From Acholeplasmataceae bacterium (GTDB lineage: Bacteria; Bacillota_I; Bacilli_A; ML615J-28; CAG-698), in NCBI GenBank assembly GCA_012840905.1, contig DUVT01000061.1, positions 1 through 8,534 of the forward strand: a DNA stretch of 8,534 nucleotides, given 5' to 3'. Positions 1 through 5,992 of the stretch are shown here, piece by piece (within the stretch, counting starts at the first letter, position 1; the number at the start of each line of letters is the position of its first letter). The notes beneath the pieces are model-generated. The model saw only the letters and a list, made by a program, of their open reading frames with translations, had not been told where the DNA came from and made no database searches. The translations under genes and the position numbers were made by a program.

Positions 1-48
1 AAGCGCAATACATTCATCGGACTTTTTTCTTATGAATTTTATTTTAAT

Positions 49-125
49 CGGGAAATAGCTCAGCTTGGTAGAGCGCTTGGTTTGGGACCAAGATGCCGCG
101 GGTTCAAATCCTGTTTTCCCGACCA
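49..125 (+). tRNA. tRNA-Pro (anticodon TGG)
   Basis: A full cloverleaf of 77 nt can be drawn. The acceptor stem is 49-55 with 115-121, the D stem is GCTC/GAGC (58-61 with 71-74), and the anticodon stem is CTTGG/CCAAG (76-80 with 88-92). The seven-base anticodon loop carries TGG at 83-85. The T loop is TTCAAAT (103-109) on a stem with two G-U pairs. The discriminator is A122 and the CCA end is encoded (123-125). It reads proline codons. Only 3 nt separate it from the next tRNA, so they are probably co-transcribed. The 48 nt upstream contain no promoter I can recognise, so transcription probably starts before the window. Confidence 0.97.
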
Positions 126-128
126 TTT

Positions 129-202
<74 letters not shown>

Positions 203-215
203 TTTTGATAACAAC

Positions 216-246
216 AGGTTTGATATTAATTATCAAACCTTTTTTA
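216..246 (+). terminator. Rho-independent terminator of the tRNA transcript
   Basis: A perfect 10-bp stem, AGGTTTGATA (216-225) with TATCAAACCT (231-240), encloses the loop TTAAT and runs directly into a T tract. It ends the Pro-Gly tRNA transcription unit. Confidence 0.9.
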
Positions 247-305
247 TTATTTATTTGGTTTAACTAATAGTTAAATTTGAATTTTCATTTGTTGAAAATC
301 TATCG

Positions 306-334
306 TTAGGAAATGCTTGTATATGTGATATAAT
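306..334 (+). promoter_or_regulatory. Extended -10 promoter of the XRE regulator
   Basis: TATAAT at 329-334 is preceded by TGA, giving the extended motif TGnTATAAT. A weak -35 candidate, TTAGGA (306-311), lies 17 bp upstream. The predicted start is near 341. The ribosome binding site AAAGGAG lies at 364-370, 6 nt before the ATG at 377. Confidence 0.75.
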
Positions 335-340
335 AAAATT

Positions 341-352
341 GCTCTTAAGAGT
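341..352. promoter_or_regulatory. Palindrome at the transcription start of the XRE regulator (possible operator)
   Basis: CTCTTAAGAG (342-351) is a perfect 10-bp palindrome within GCTCTTAAGAGT. It sits at about +1 to +12 of the predicted transcript, where a repressor would block initiation. XRE proteins often repress their own genes, so autoregulation is a reasonable inference. A sequence identical at 10 of 12 positions abuts the -35 box of the metal ATPase (2649-2660). The site is short and could be chance. Confidence 0.35.
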
Positions 353-376
353 ATAATAAAGTGAAAGGAGTATTTT

Positions 377-1444
377 ATGAACGTTAGTTTTGGTAAGAAA
401 ATTTATGAACTTAGAAAGAGTTATAATTTCACCCAAGAAGAACTAGCTGAATTATTAAATGTAAGTAATGCAGCAGTTAGCAAATGGGAAAGTGGAATAA
501 GTTATCCGGATATTACGCTACTTCCTAATCTTGCAACAATCTTCAGAATATCAATTGATAGTTTACTTGGGTTTGATTTAAAAAATGAAACGTTAAAGGA
601 ACTTAAAGAGGTTGCTTTAGAATTAAATAGAACTGGAAAATATATTGAGGCAATCGACCATTTAGAAACGGCATTAATTAAATTTCCAAATGATTTTGAT
701 TTAAATCTATTAATGGGTAGAACATTAATGTCTGGTGGCCTAAATAAAAAAGAACAAGATTTCGAACTGGTTACTCGATCACTAAAATACTTTGATAAGG
801 CATTATTCCTTGATACTAAAGGTAAACATAAAGAATCTATTATTCAAAATAAAAGTTTTGCATTATCAAGTTTAGGAAAATATGCGGAAGCAAACGAATT
901 ATTATTGTCACTAAATAGTAATAAGTATATAGTACAAATTGCAGATAATTACATTAAAATGGGCGAGTTTGAAAAGGGTATGAATCTTTTACAAAATCAT
1001 TTGAATGATTTTGCGTTTTCTTTTGCCTCACTAAGTTTTAATTTAGCTAAGTGTTTTGAAAAACTAAATAGACAAAAAGAAGCTCTTGAATTAATTAAGT
1101 TAACTGCAATATTTAGAGAGTATTTTACTAATTCTGGAAAATCAAATTATTATAATTTCTTAGTTTCTAGAGATTATTTGGATGTTGCGAAATTCCAATT
1201 AAAATTAGGAAATATAGATGAAATGTTTAATTACTTAGAAAAAGCAATTATGCATGCGGCTAGGTTTGATGAAGATCAAAATTATAATGTTAGTGACGTT
1301 AATTTCTTGTTTGGTCTTGAAGGTCAGTTTAATAATGGTGGCGTTAAGGCGATGCCATTTGTTATTAAAACTTTAAATGAAGAATTTATAAAATTTTGTG
1401 ATGATCCAAGATACATTGAATTAATGAAAAAAGTAAATAAGTAA
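377..1444 (+). CDS. XRE-family transcriptional regulator with TPR-like C-terminal region
   Basis: The 355-residue protein starts with a Cro/C1-type helix-turn-helix at about residues 5-63. The signature is FTQEELAELLNVS (18-30), followed by the recognition helix through AAVSKWESG (32-40) and the usual SYPDITLLPNLATIF continuation. The rest is a chain of paired helices in TPR style. One repeat is around 70-102 (GKYIEAIDHLETALIKFPND), with more near 135-180 (GKYAEANELL), 185-250 (GEFEKGMNLL, RQKEALELI) and 265-295 (GNIDEMFNYLEKAI). This fold usually binds a peptide or protein partner, so the likely role is a DNA-binding sensor-regulator in the cytoplasm; ligand and targets are unknown. It is longer than most RNPP-type peptide sensors (about 290 residues), and no signal-peptide gene is visible nearby. 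It has its own promoter and terminator, and the start is fixed by a good AAAGGAG. A palindrome at its transcription start may be an operator. Domain call secure, function not. Confidence 0.9.
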   Translation: MNVSFGKKIYELRKSYNFTQEELAELLNVSNAAVSKWESGISYPDITLLPNLATIFRISIDSLLGFDLKNETLKELKEVALELNRTGKYIEAIDHLETALIKFPNDFDLNLLMGRTLMSGGLNKKEQDFELVTRSLKYFDKALFLDTKGKHKESIIQNKSFALSSLGKYAEANELLLSLNSNKYIVQIADNYIKMGEFEKGMNLLQNHLNDFAFSFASLSFNLAKCFEKLNRQKEALELIKLTAIFREYFTNSGKSNYYNFLVSRDYLDVAKFQLKLGNIDEMFNYLEKAIMHAARFDEDQNYNVSDVNFLFGLEGQFNNGGVKAMPFVIKTLNEEFIKFCDDPRYIELMKKVNK

Positions 1445-1461
1445 TTTTATATTGTAACTAA

Positions 1462-1502
1462 AAAAGTGACTATTTCTAGTGTTGAAGTAGTCACTTTTAT
1501 TT
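1462..1502 (+). terminator. Terminator of the XRE regulator gene
   Basis: Arms 1462-1476 and 1484-1498 form a stem of about 15 bp with one G-U pair. The core is GTGACTA pairing with TAGTCAC, the loop is 7 nt, and T-rich sequence follows. It starts 17 nt after the stop codon and isolates the regulator from the next unit. Confidence 0.85.
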
Positions 1503-1561
1503 ATTATTATTTTACATTTTTCTACATTTTTATTTATTTTGCTAGCAATTTATTAAATTTT

Positions 1562-1570
1562 TGTTATAAT
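1562..1570 (+). promoter_or_regulatory. Extended -10 promoter of the MazG-like / membrane protein unit
   Basis: TGTTATAAT (1562-1570) is an extended -10 element 27 nt before the ATG at 1597. No good -35 box lies 16-18 bp upstream; TTGCTA at 1539-1544 would need a 20-bp spacer. The preceding 60 nt are A/T tracts that could act as an UP element. The ribosome binding site AAAGGTGA at 1583-1590 supports the ATG at 1597. Confidence 0.65.
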
Positions 1571-1596
1571 AAATTAAATAAAAAAGGTGATGAGAA

Positions 1597-1902
1597 ATGG
1601 TAGAATTAAAAAAACTTCAAGAGGAAGTTATTAAAAACAAAGTAAATAAAGGCTTTAATATTAAAGATTTAAATTTAGAATTTTTACTTGCCTATGGAGA
1701 ACTAGCAGAAGCATTTAATGCATATCAAAATAAGGAAGAAGATTTAGGAGAAGAACTTGCTGATGTAGTTATTTATATTTTGGGAATTGCAGAGATGTTA
1801 GATATTGATTTAGAAGTAGAGTTGTTAAAAAAGATTGAGAAAAACAAAAGAAGAAAATATATAAAAAAAGAAGATGGAAAATGGATAAAAATTGAAGGTT
1901 AA
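1597..1902 (+). CDS. MazG-like nucleotide pyrophosphohydrolase family protein
   Basis: A small all-alpha protein of 101 residues, full length for the single-domain MazG-like group. The family hydrolyses (d)NTPs to the monophosphate and pyrophosphate using Mg2+ held by acidic residues on two helices, cleaning damaged or excess nucleotides from the pool. Visible signature: GELAEAFNAY (34-43) followed by LGEELADVVIYILGIAEML (50-68). E35, E38, E53 and D56 are the likely metal ligands (ExxE...ExxD). Compared with the classic EExxE motif the upstream acidic position appears to be A32, so catalytic competence is not certain. The end, KIEKNKRRKY (79-88), is typical of this subgroup, where KNKxR contacts phosphate. 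It is first in a two-gene unit, 15 nt before the next start. Substrate cannot be read from sequence. Confidence 0.85.
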   Translation: MVELKKLQEEVIKNKVNKGFNIKDLNLEFLLAYGELAEAFNAYQNKEEDLGEELADVVIYILGIAEMLDIDLEVELLKKIEKNKRRKYIKKEDGKWIKIEG

Positions 1903-1917
1903 CTGAAAGGAGTACCT

Positions 1918-2628
1918 ATGAATAAAAATCAAAATAAAGTTACATTTGCAACAAATGAAGGGTTAATAAAAGTTTATCGTTACTTTTCCTCTTCTAGAAA
2001 AGATGAAGTTGGTGAGATTGCACGTAGTTTAATCGTTAGTACTAAAAGGATAATTGCAGAATCAACAACTGAAAAAGGCTTTACAAGAGAAGAGTTTCCA
2101 GTTGATGCAATAGATAGAGTTGATACAAGTTTCTATCATGCAAAACGCGGACTACTTGGGTTTGGCTTAATTATTTTTGGAATAATTATATTTACTTTAA
2201 GCTTTATCGAAAACTTTACAAATATAATACCTTATTTAAATATTGGTTTAAAAGTTGTTGGTTCTTTATTATTTATTCTTGGAATTGTTTATTTTATTAT
2301 AAAGAAGCCAAAACAAGCATTTAAATTAACGTTTTATTCTAAGCATCTATTTTATGATTTAGCTACTTTATCTGGTGAAAACTTTGTAATAAGAGAAAGA
2401 AAAAGTAAACGAAAAAAAGAAGCAAAACAAGTTAAGATTGTCTCTAAAATTACCCCTGCCGCACTTGTGATGATTAATGAAATTAATGGTTTAATTATTG
2501 ATCTTCAAGAGTTAAACTACGAATTAAAACATGCAAGAAAACAAGTTGCAAGTGGTAATATGAACCGTGATTCCTATACGTTTTTACGTAGCAGTTTAGT
2601 TGAAAAGATAAAAGAATTATATAAGTAA
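1918..2628 (+). CDS. Two-span membrane protein with PH-like N-terminal region, unknown function
   Basis: I do not recognise a named family for this 236-residue protein. Residues 30-72 look like strands of a bacterial PH-like domain: SLIVSTKRIIAES, then the segment PVDAIDRVDTSFY. A membrane hairpin follows, with spans near 79-97 and 107-128 joined by a short loop. After it, residues 134-160 again look like beta strands (AFKLTFYSKHLFYDL, ENFVIRER). A strongly basic patch comes next (159-170, RERKSKRKKEAK), then a charged helical tail ending near SYTFLRSSLVEKIKELYK that faintly recalls SHOCT-like tails. There is no signal peptide, and both ends are probably cytoplasmic. It is preceded by a good AAAGGAG (1906-1912) and is co-transcribed with the MazG-like gene, though a functional link is not established. 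A strong terminator follows. Confidence 0.8.
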   Translation: MNKNQNKVTFATNEGLIKVYRYFSSSRKDEVGEIARSLIVSTKRIIAESTTEKGFTREEFPVDAIDRVDTSFYHAKRGLLGFGLIIFGIIIFTLSFIENFTNIIPYLNIGLKVVGSLLFILGIVYFIIKKPKQAFKLTFYSKHLFYDLATLSGENFVIRERKSKRKKEAKQVKIVSKITPAALVMINEINGLIIDLQELNYELKHARKQVASGNMNRDSYTFLRSSLVEKIKELYK

Positions 2629-2633
2629 AAATT

Positions 2634-2678
2634 AACATTTGAATAGTCGCTCATATGAGTTGACATTCAAATGTTTTT
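2634..2678 (+). terminator. Terminator of the MazG-like / membrane protein unit
   Basis: The outer stem pairs CATTTGAAT (2636-2644) with ATTCAAATG (2665-2673). It is extended inward by GTC/GAC and by the palindrome CTCATATGAG (2650-2659), and is followed by TTTTT (2674-2678). The stop codon is only a few nt upstream. Its 3' arm also holds the -35 box of the next promoter, so the two signals share bases. Confidence 0.85.
2649..2660. promoter_or_regulatory. Palindrome abutting the -35 box of the ATPase promoter (possible operator)
   Basis: GCTCATATGAGT contains the perfect 10-bp palindrome CTCATATGAG (2650-2659), and its last T is the first base of TTGACA. It matches the palindrome at 341-352 at 10 of 12 positions, with the two differences placed symmetrically (GCTCWTAWGAGT). 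It also forms the tip of the upstream terminator hairpin, which may be its only role. Confidence 0.3.
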
Positions 2679-2693
2679 AGAATATAATATAAT
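2660..2693 (+). promoter_or_regulatory. Consensus sigma-A promoter of the metal-exporting ATPase
   Basis: TTGACA (2660-2665), a 17-bp spacer and TATAAT (2683-2688) match the housekeeping consensus at all 12 positions. A second TATAAT overlaps at 2688-2693. Transcription should start near 2695, giving a leader of about 93 nt. GAATAATTC (2700-2708), a small odd-centred palindrome just downstream, could be an operator, but this is weak. Such a strong promoter on a metal pump would normally be held down by a repressor. Confidence 0.85.
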
Positions 2694-2787
2694 AGTAGGG
2701 AATAATTCTTATATAATCTCCATTTTATACTTGGAAGTAATCCTTTAGTAAAGTGTGGAAGAATGATAGAAAAAGGAGGCTCAAATT

Positions 2788-5097
2788 ATGAAAAAAGAGT
2801 TTACTCTTGAGGGTTTGAATTGTAAGAGTTGTTTAGAAAACATCGTAAATGAAATAAATTTAGATAATATAGAAGTAAAATATAGTGACCTTAGCATAAG
2901 TTTTGTTGTTGATGAAGGAAAAGATTCTAATAAACTTTTTCAAACTATTAATAAAATTATTAATAGTCATAACCATCAAATAACAATTAATGAAAAAAGA
3001 ATTGAAAATCTAGAAGATAAAACTTTATTTATCGGTAATCTAACATGTACTAATTGTGCAAGAAAGATTGAAAGTAAAGTTAGAAATATTGCTGGAGTAA
3101 AACGAGTAGAACTAGATTTTGTAAATTCTAAATTGAATTTAGAGATTGATTCTAAACATAACTTACCACGAATCATCAAAGAAACAAAAGATATAGTAAA
3201 ATTAGTTGAACCGAGTGCATTTGTGGAAGAAGAAAAAGTTGCACATGAGGGCGGAAGTAAAATAGTAAAAGCTACTCTAATTAGGTTAGGGATTGCTTTA
3301 ATCCCATTTTTATTTGGAATGTTTTTAAATATTGCTCCACTATATAAAACAATTCTTTTCTTAACAAGTTATCTTGTTGTTGGAAAATCTGTAATTATAA
3401 AAGCAGTAAGAAATATATTTAGTGGAAATGTATTTGATGAAAATACTTTAATGATGGTTGCAACAATCGGGGCATTCATTATAGGTGAATACCATGAAGC
3501 TGTTGCGGTTATGGCATTTTACCTAGTTGGTGAAATGTTCCAAGATCTTGCAGTTGATCGTTCACGTAAGTCAATTGCAAACTTAATGGATATTAAAAGT
3601 GATTATGCTAACTTAGAAGTAGAAGGTGACTATAAGAAGGTTAATCCAGCTGAAGTAAAAGTTGGAAGTAACATATTAGTTAGACCTGGAGAAAAGGTAC
3701 CAATTGATGGTGTTGTAGTTAAGGGTGAAACAGCACTTAACACTGCAAATATTACTGGTGAAGCAATTCCTAAGTATGCTACAGTTGGTAGTCAAGTATT
3801 AAGTGGATTTATTAATCAAGACAAACCAATTGTTGTTGAGACTACTAAAGAATATAATGATTCAACTGTAAATAAAATTTTAGAAATGGTTGAACAAGCC
3901 TCCACCAAAAAAGCTAAAACAGAAAACTTTATTACAAAGTTTTCAAGAATATATACACCTATTGTAGTTTTAATAGCAACACTACTTGCAGTAATCCCAC
4001 CATTGGTGTTCCAAGCTGACTTTAATGTTTGGTTATACCGTGCACTTAGCTTCTTAGTTGTATCTTGTCCGTGTGCCCTTGTAATTTCCGTTCCTTTGGG
4101 TTTTTATGCTGGGATCGGGTTTGCATCAAGGAATGGTATTATGGTCAAGGGAGGAAATTATTTAGAAGCACTAAAAAATAGCGAAGAAATTGTTTTTGAT
4201 AAAACTGGAACTTTAACTACAGGAAGGTTTGAAATTAGTGAAATTAATGCTGAAAAACTAGATTCAGATAAATTATTAGAACTTGCTGCTTTAGCTGAGT
4301 ACTATTCAATTCATCCAATTGCAACAACAATCAAAGAAGCATATGGGAAAGAACTTGATCAATCAAGAATTAAATATTATGAAGAAACAAATGGCTTAGG
4401 TATTAATGCAAAAATCGATGGTTTAGATGTACTAATTGGTAATAAGCGACTCTTAGAAAAACATAATATTGAACTTGCTGAGAGTAGTAAACATGGAACA
4501 GTTCTTTACATAGCAATAAATGGTGAATATGTTGGTAATATTGTAATTATTGATAGCATAAAAGTTGAAGCACTTGAGACTATTACATCACTTAAAAACC
4601 AAGGTGTTAAGAAAATTACTATGGTAACTGGTGATAAAAAAGAAGTTGCTTTAAGTGTTGCAAACAAACTTGGAATTGATGAAGTGTATGCAGAAGTATT
4701 ACCACATGAAAAAGTTGAAATTATTGAAAGTAAAGTAAAAGAAAATAATAAAAAAGTAATCTTTGTTGGCGACGGAGTTAATGATGCACCTGTTATTGCG
4801 ATATCTGATATTGGTATTGCAATGGGTAGTATGGGTAGCGATGCCGCAATTGAAGCTAGTGATATAGTTATAATGAATGATGACTTAAGTAAAATAAGTA
4901 AAGCAAGAGGGATTGCAAAACGAACAAGTAAAATTGTTTGGGAAAATATTATTTTTGCTTTATTAGTAAAAGTTTTAGTCTTAGTTCTAGCTGGCTTTGG
5001 ATTTGTAAATATGTGGGTTGCAGTCTTTGCTGATGTAGGTGTTTCATTAATTGCAATTTTAAATGCAATGCGCTTAATGCAAGAAAAAGAAAAATAA
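2788..5097 (+). CDS. Zn2+/Cd2+/Pb2+-exporting P1B-2-type ATPase (CadA/ZntA family)
   Basis: The 769-residue membrane pump uses ATP to expel divalent soft metals from the cytoplasm. Two N-terminal HMA-type metal-binding domains carry CxxC at C12/C15 (GLNCKSC) and C87/C90 (LTCTNC). Spans 1-4 lie at about 163-255. The actuator loop carries TGEA (323-326). Spans 5-6 lie at about 391-440 with the transport motif CPC at 427-429. The catalytic DKTGT begins at D471, the HP motif of the nucleotide domain is H509-P510, and the hinge GDGVND is 661-666. Spans 7-8 carry K728 and D749 (ADVGVSLIAILNAMRL); CPC with this Lys/Asp pair marks the Zn/Cd/Pb subgroup and argues against a Cu+ pump, which would have YN and MxxSS motifs. 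The start is supported by AAAGGAGG at 2773-2780. Single-gene unit with its own consensus promoter and terminator. No ArsR, MerR or CopY-type regulator gene is adjacent. The exact metal cannot be read from sequence. Confidence 0.95.
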   Translation: MKKEFTLEGLNCKSCLENIVNEINLDNIEVKYSDLSISFVVDEGKDSNKLFQTINKIINSHNHQITINEKRIENLEDKTLFIGNLTCTNCARKIESKVRNIAGVKRVELDFVNSKLNLEIDSKHNLPRIIKETKDIVKLVEPSAFVEEEKVAHEGGSKIVKATLIRLGIALIPFLFGMFLNIAPLYKTILFLTSYLVVGKSVIIKAVRNIFSGNVFDENTLMMVATIGAFIIGEYHEAVAVMAFYLVGEMFQDLAVDRSRKSIANLMDIKSDYANLEVEGDYKKVNPAEVKVGSNILVRPGEKVPIDGVVVKGETALNTANITGEAIPKYATVGSQVLSGFINQDKPIVVETTKEYNDSTVNKILEMVEQASTKKAKTENFITKFSRIYTPIVVLIATLLAVIPPLVFQADFNVWLYRALSFLVVSCPCALVISVPLGFYAGIGFASRNGIMVKGGNYLEALKNSEEIVFDKTGTLTTGRFEISEINAEKLDSDKLLELAALAEYYSIHPIATTIKEAYGKELDQSRIKYYEETNGLGINAKIDGLDVLIGNKRLLEKHNIELAESSKHGTVLYIAINGEYVGNIVIIDSIKVEALETITSLKNQGVKKITMVTGDKKEVALSVANKLGIDEVYAEVLPHEKVEIIESKVKENNKKVIFVGDGVNDAPVIAISDIGIAMGSMGSDAAIEASDIVIMNDDLSKISKARGIAKRTSKIVWENIIFALLVKVLVLVLAGFGFVNMWVAVFADVGVSLIAILNAMRLMQEKEK

Positions 5098-5102
5098 GAC
5101 AT

Positions 5103-5150
5103 AAAAAAAGTTTTATGGTAAATATATGCCATAAAACTTTTTTATTTTTT
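5103..5150. terminator. Bidirectional terminator between convergent genes
   Basis: A perfect 15-bp stem, 5104-5118 with 5129-5143, has a core AGTTTTATGG pairing with CCATAAAACT. It is flanked by A runs on the left and T runs on the right. It can end the ATPase transcript on the plus strand and the convergent membrane-protein transcript on the minus strand, whose stop codon (5151-5149) lies at the edge of the T run. Confidence 0.9.
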
Positions 5151-5829
5151 AGACTTTATTATAAATTATTCCACTATTCTTTAAATCTATAAATAAATTC
5201 GTATACGCTACTTCAAAGTATGGATAGAAGAATAAGAAGTAGATTCCGAGTGTTAGAAAACCTAAAATAAAATGTGGAATAAAGCTTAAAAAGAAAATTA
5301 AAACATCTTTTTTATAATATTTTGTTAACCTATAGCTGTATTTAAATGCAGCGATTATTGATATATCTTTATTTTCAACCATCATATGATTTGCCATCGA
5401 AAAGATAACGAGTAAAAATATTCCTGGAACAATAAACAAACCAAGTCCGATTATAACCATAAGTGTAAAAATTAGACTAACACAGATTAGTTTTAATATG
5501 TGAAGAGGTTCTTTTACTAACTTAATTTTATCAAGATCTGAATAATTGCTTGTTAAAAGTTCTTTGCCAATTAAAATTCTTTTTGCTCTAAAAAGTGGCC
5601 AAATTAATCTTGTGAGAATCCAACTTGATATCGGAGCAATTATTAATCCGAGTTTTCCATCATTTGTTACGTTAGGCCCCCCGAGTATGCGACTTAATAT
5701 TGCAGGGATTAAAAACGCACCAAAAAACAAAATAATAATTAATGGTAATAGTAATTGCCATAGGTAAAGCATTCTATAACCATAAAGCGACTTCTTCGCA
5801 TCAAACTTAATTTTAGAAACATCCACCAT
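5149..5829 (-). CDS. DUF975-like integral membrane protein
   Basis: The 226-residue hydrophobic protein has spans at about 21-46, 60-80, 112-150 (two close spans broken by a VPG turn) and 174-205. The second half carries the DUF975 pattern: GLFIVPGIFLLVIFSMANHMM (131-151), then the cytoplasmic segment AAFKYSYRLTKYYKKDVLIFFLSF. The conserved run LTLGIYFLFFYPYFEVAYTNLF (202-223) follows. The family is widespread in Bacillota and has no established biochemical role; related membrane proteins are often stress- or envelope-linked. There is no signal peptide or catalytic motif. It stands alone, convergent with the metal ATPase and downstream of the cyclophilin on the same strand but separated from it by a terminator. 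AAAGGAGAGG (5845-5836, minus strand) fixes the start. Family assignment is fairly confident; function unknown. Confidence 0.85.
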   Translation of the reverse strand: MVDVSKIKFDAKKSLYGYRMLYLWQLLLPLIIILFFGAFLIPAILSRILGGPNVTNDGKLGLIIAPISSWILTRLIWPLFRAKRILIGKELLTSNYSDLDKIKLVKEPLHILKLICVSLIFTLMVIIGLGLFIVPGIFLLVIFSMANHMMVENKDISIIAAFKYSYRLTKYYKKDVLIFFLSFIPHFILGFLTLGIYFLFFYPYFEVAYTNLFIDLKNSGIIYNKV

Positions 5830-5853
5830 AATATACCTCTCCTTTATGTTTCA

Positions 5854-5882
5854 ATTATATCAATTATTTTAAAAAACACAAA
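5854..5882 (-). promoter_or_regulatory. Extended -10 promoter of the DUF975-like gene
   Basis: On the minus strand TGATATAAT (5862-5854) is an extended -10. A weak -35, TTGTGT (5881-5876), lies 16 bp upstream. The leader would be very short, roughly 18 nt to the ATG. An A/T inverted repeat (5867-5876 with 5885-5894) spans the -35 region. Confidence 0.65.
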
Positions 5883-5953
5883 GATTTTTTAAAAAATAAT
5901 TAATTCCAGAATACATATATACAATATATAATATTCATCAAGAATTAAAGATA

Positions 5954-5992
5954 ATCTAAAAGCGACCCTTTTTTAGGATCGCATTTTTAGAT
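5954..5992 (-). terminator. Terminator of the cyclophilin gene
   Basis: On the minus strand the stem GCGATCC/GGGTCGC (5982-5976 with 5968-5962, one G-U pair) encloses an A-rich loop. It is extended by an outer ATCTAAAA/TTTTAGAT pairing and followed by T-rich sequence. The 5' arm overlaps the stop codon (5989-5987). T-rich flanks on both sides could let it work in both directions. Confidence 0.75.

Noticed and set aside
1..48. End of an upstream RNA or protein gene
   Set aside because: No tRNA fold, rRNA-like sequence or convincing reading frame is visible in these 48 nt; I can say nothing beyond it being spacer before tRNA-Pro.
1511..1530. Near-tandem 10-mers TTTACATTTT and TCTACATTTT
   Set aside because: Low-complexity A+T spacer with only two units; no sign of a functional repeat.
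2634..2678. CadC/SmtB-type operator in the TTTGAAT/ATTCAAA arms before the ATPase
   Set aside because: The half-sites point the wrong way and lie about 20 nt apart, unlike the 12-2-12 operators of that family; a terminator stem explains them better.
2763..2810. Short upstream reading frame (ATG at 2763) overlapping the ATPase start
   Set aside because: About 15 codons, no convincing ribosome site, and no regulatory codon pattern.
2976..3179. Minus-strand open frame inside the ATPase N-terminal region
   Set aside because: Antisense shadow of the HMA domains, with no ribosome site or recognisable protein features.
2788..5097. Copper (CopA-type) ATPase
   Set aside because: Two CxxC domains and CPC would fit, but the last spans lack the YN and MxxSS motifs and instead carry the Lys/Asp pair of the Zn/Cd/Pb subgroup.
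4506..5132. Long open frame on the minus strand opposite the ATPase gene (208 codons)
   Set aside because: It lies antisense to the conserved P-domain and spans 7-8 of the ATPase, begins inside the terminator region, has no ribosome site, and its Ser/Thr/Ile-rich translation is what the opposite strand of such a gene gives.
5546..5767. Plus-strand open frame opposite the DUF975-like gene
   Set aside because: Antisense shadow; no ribosome site or promoter.
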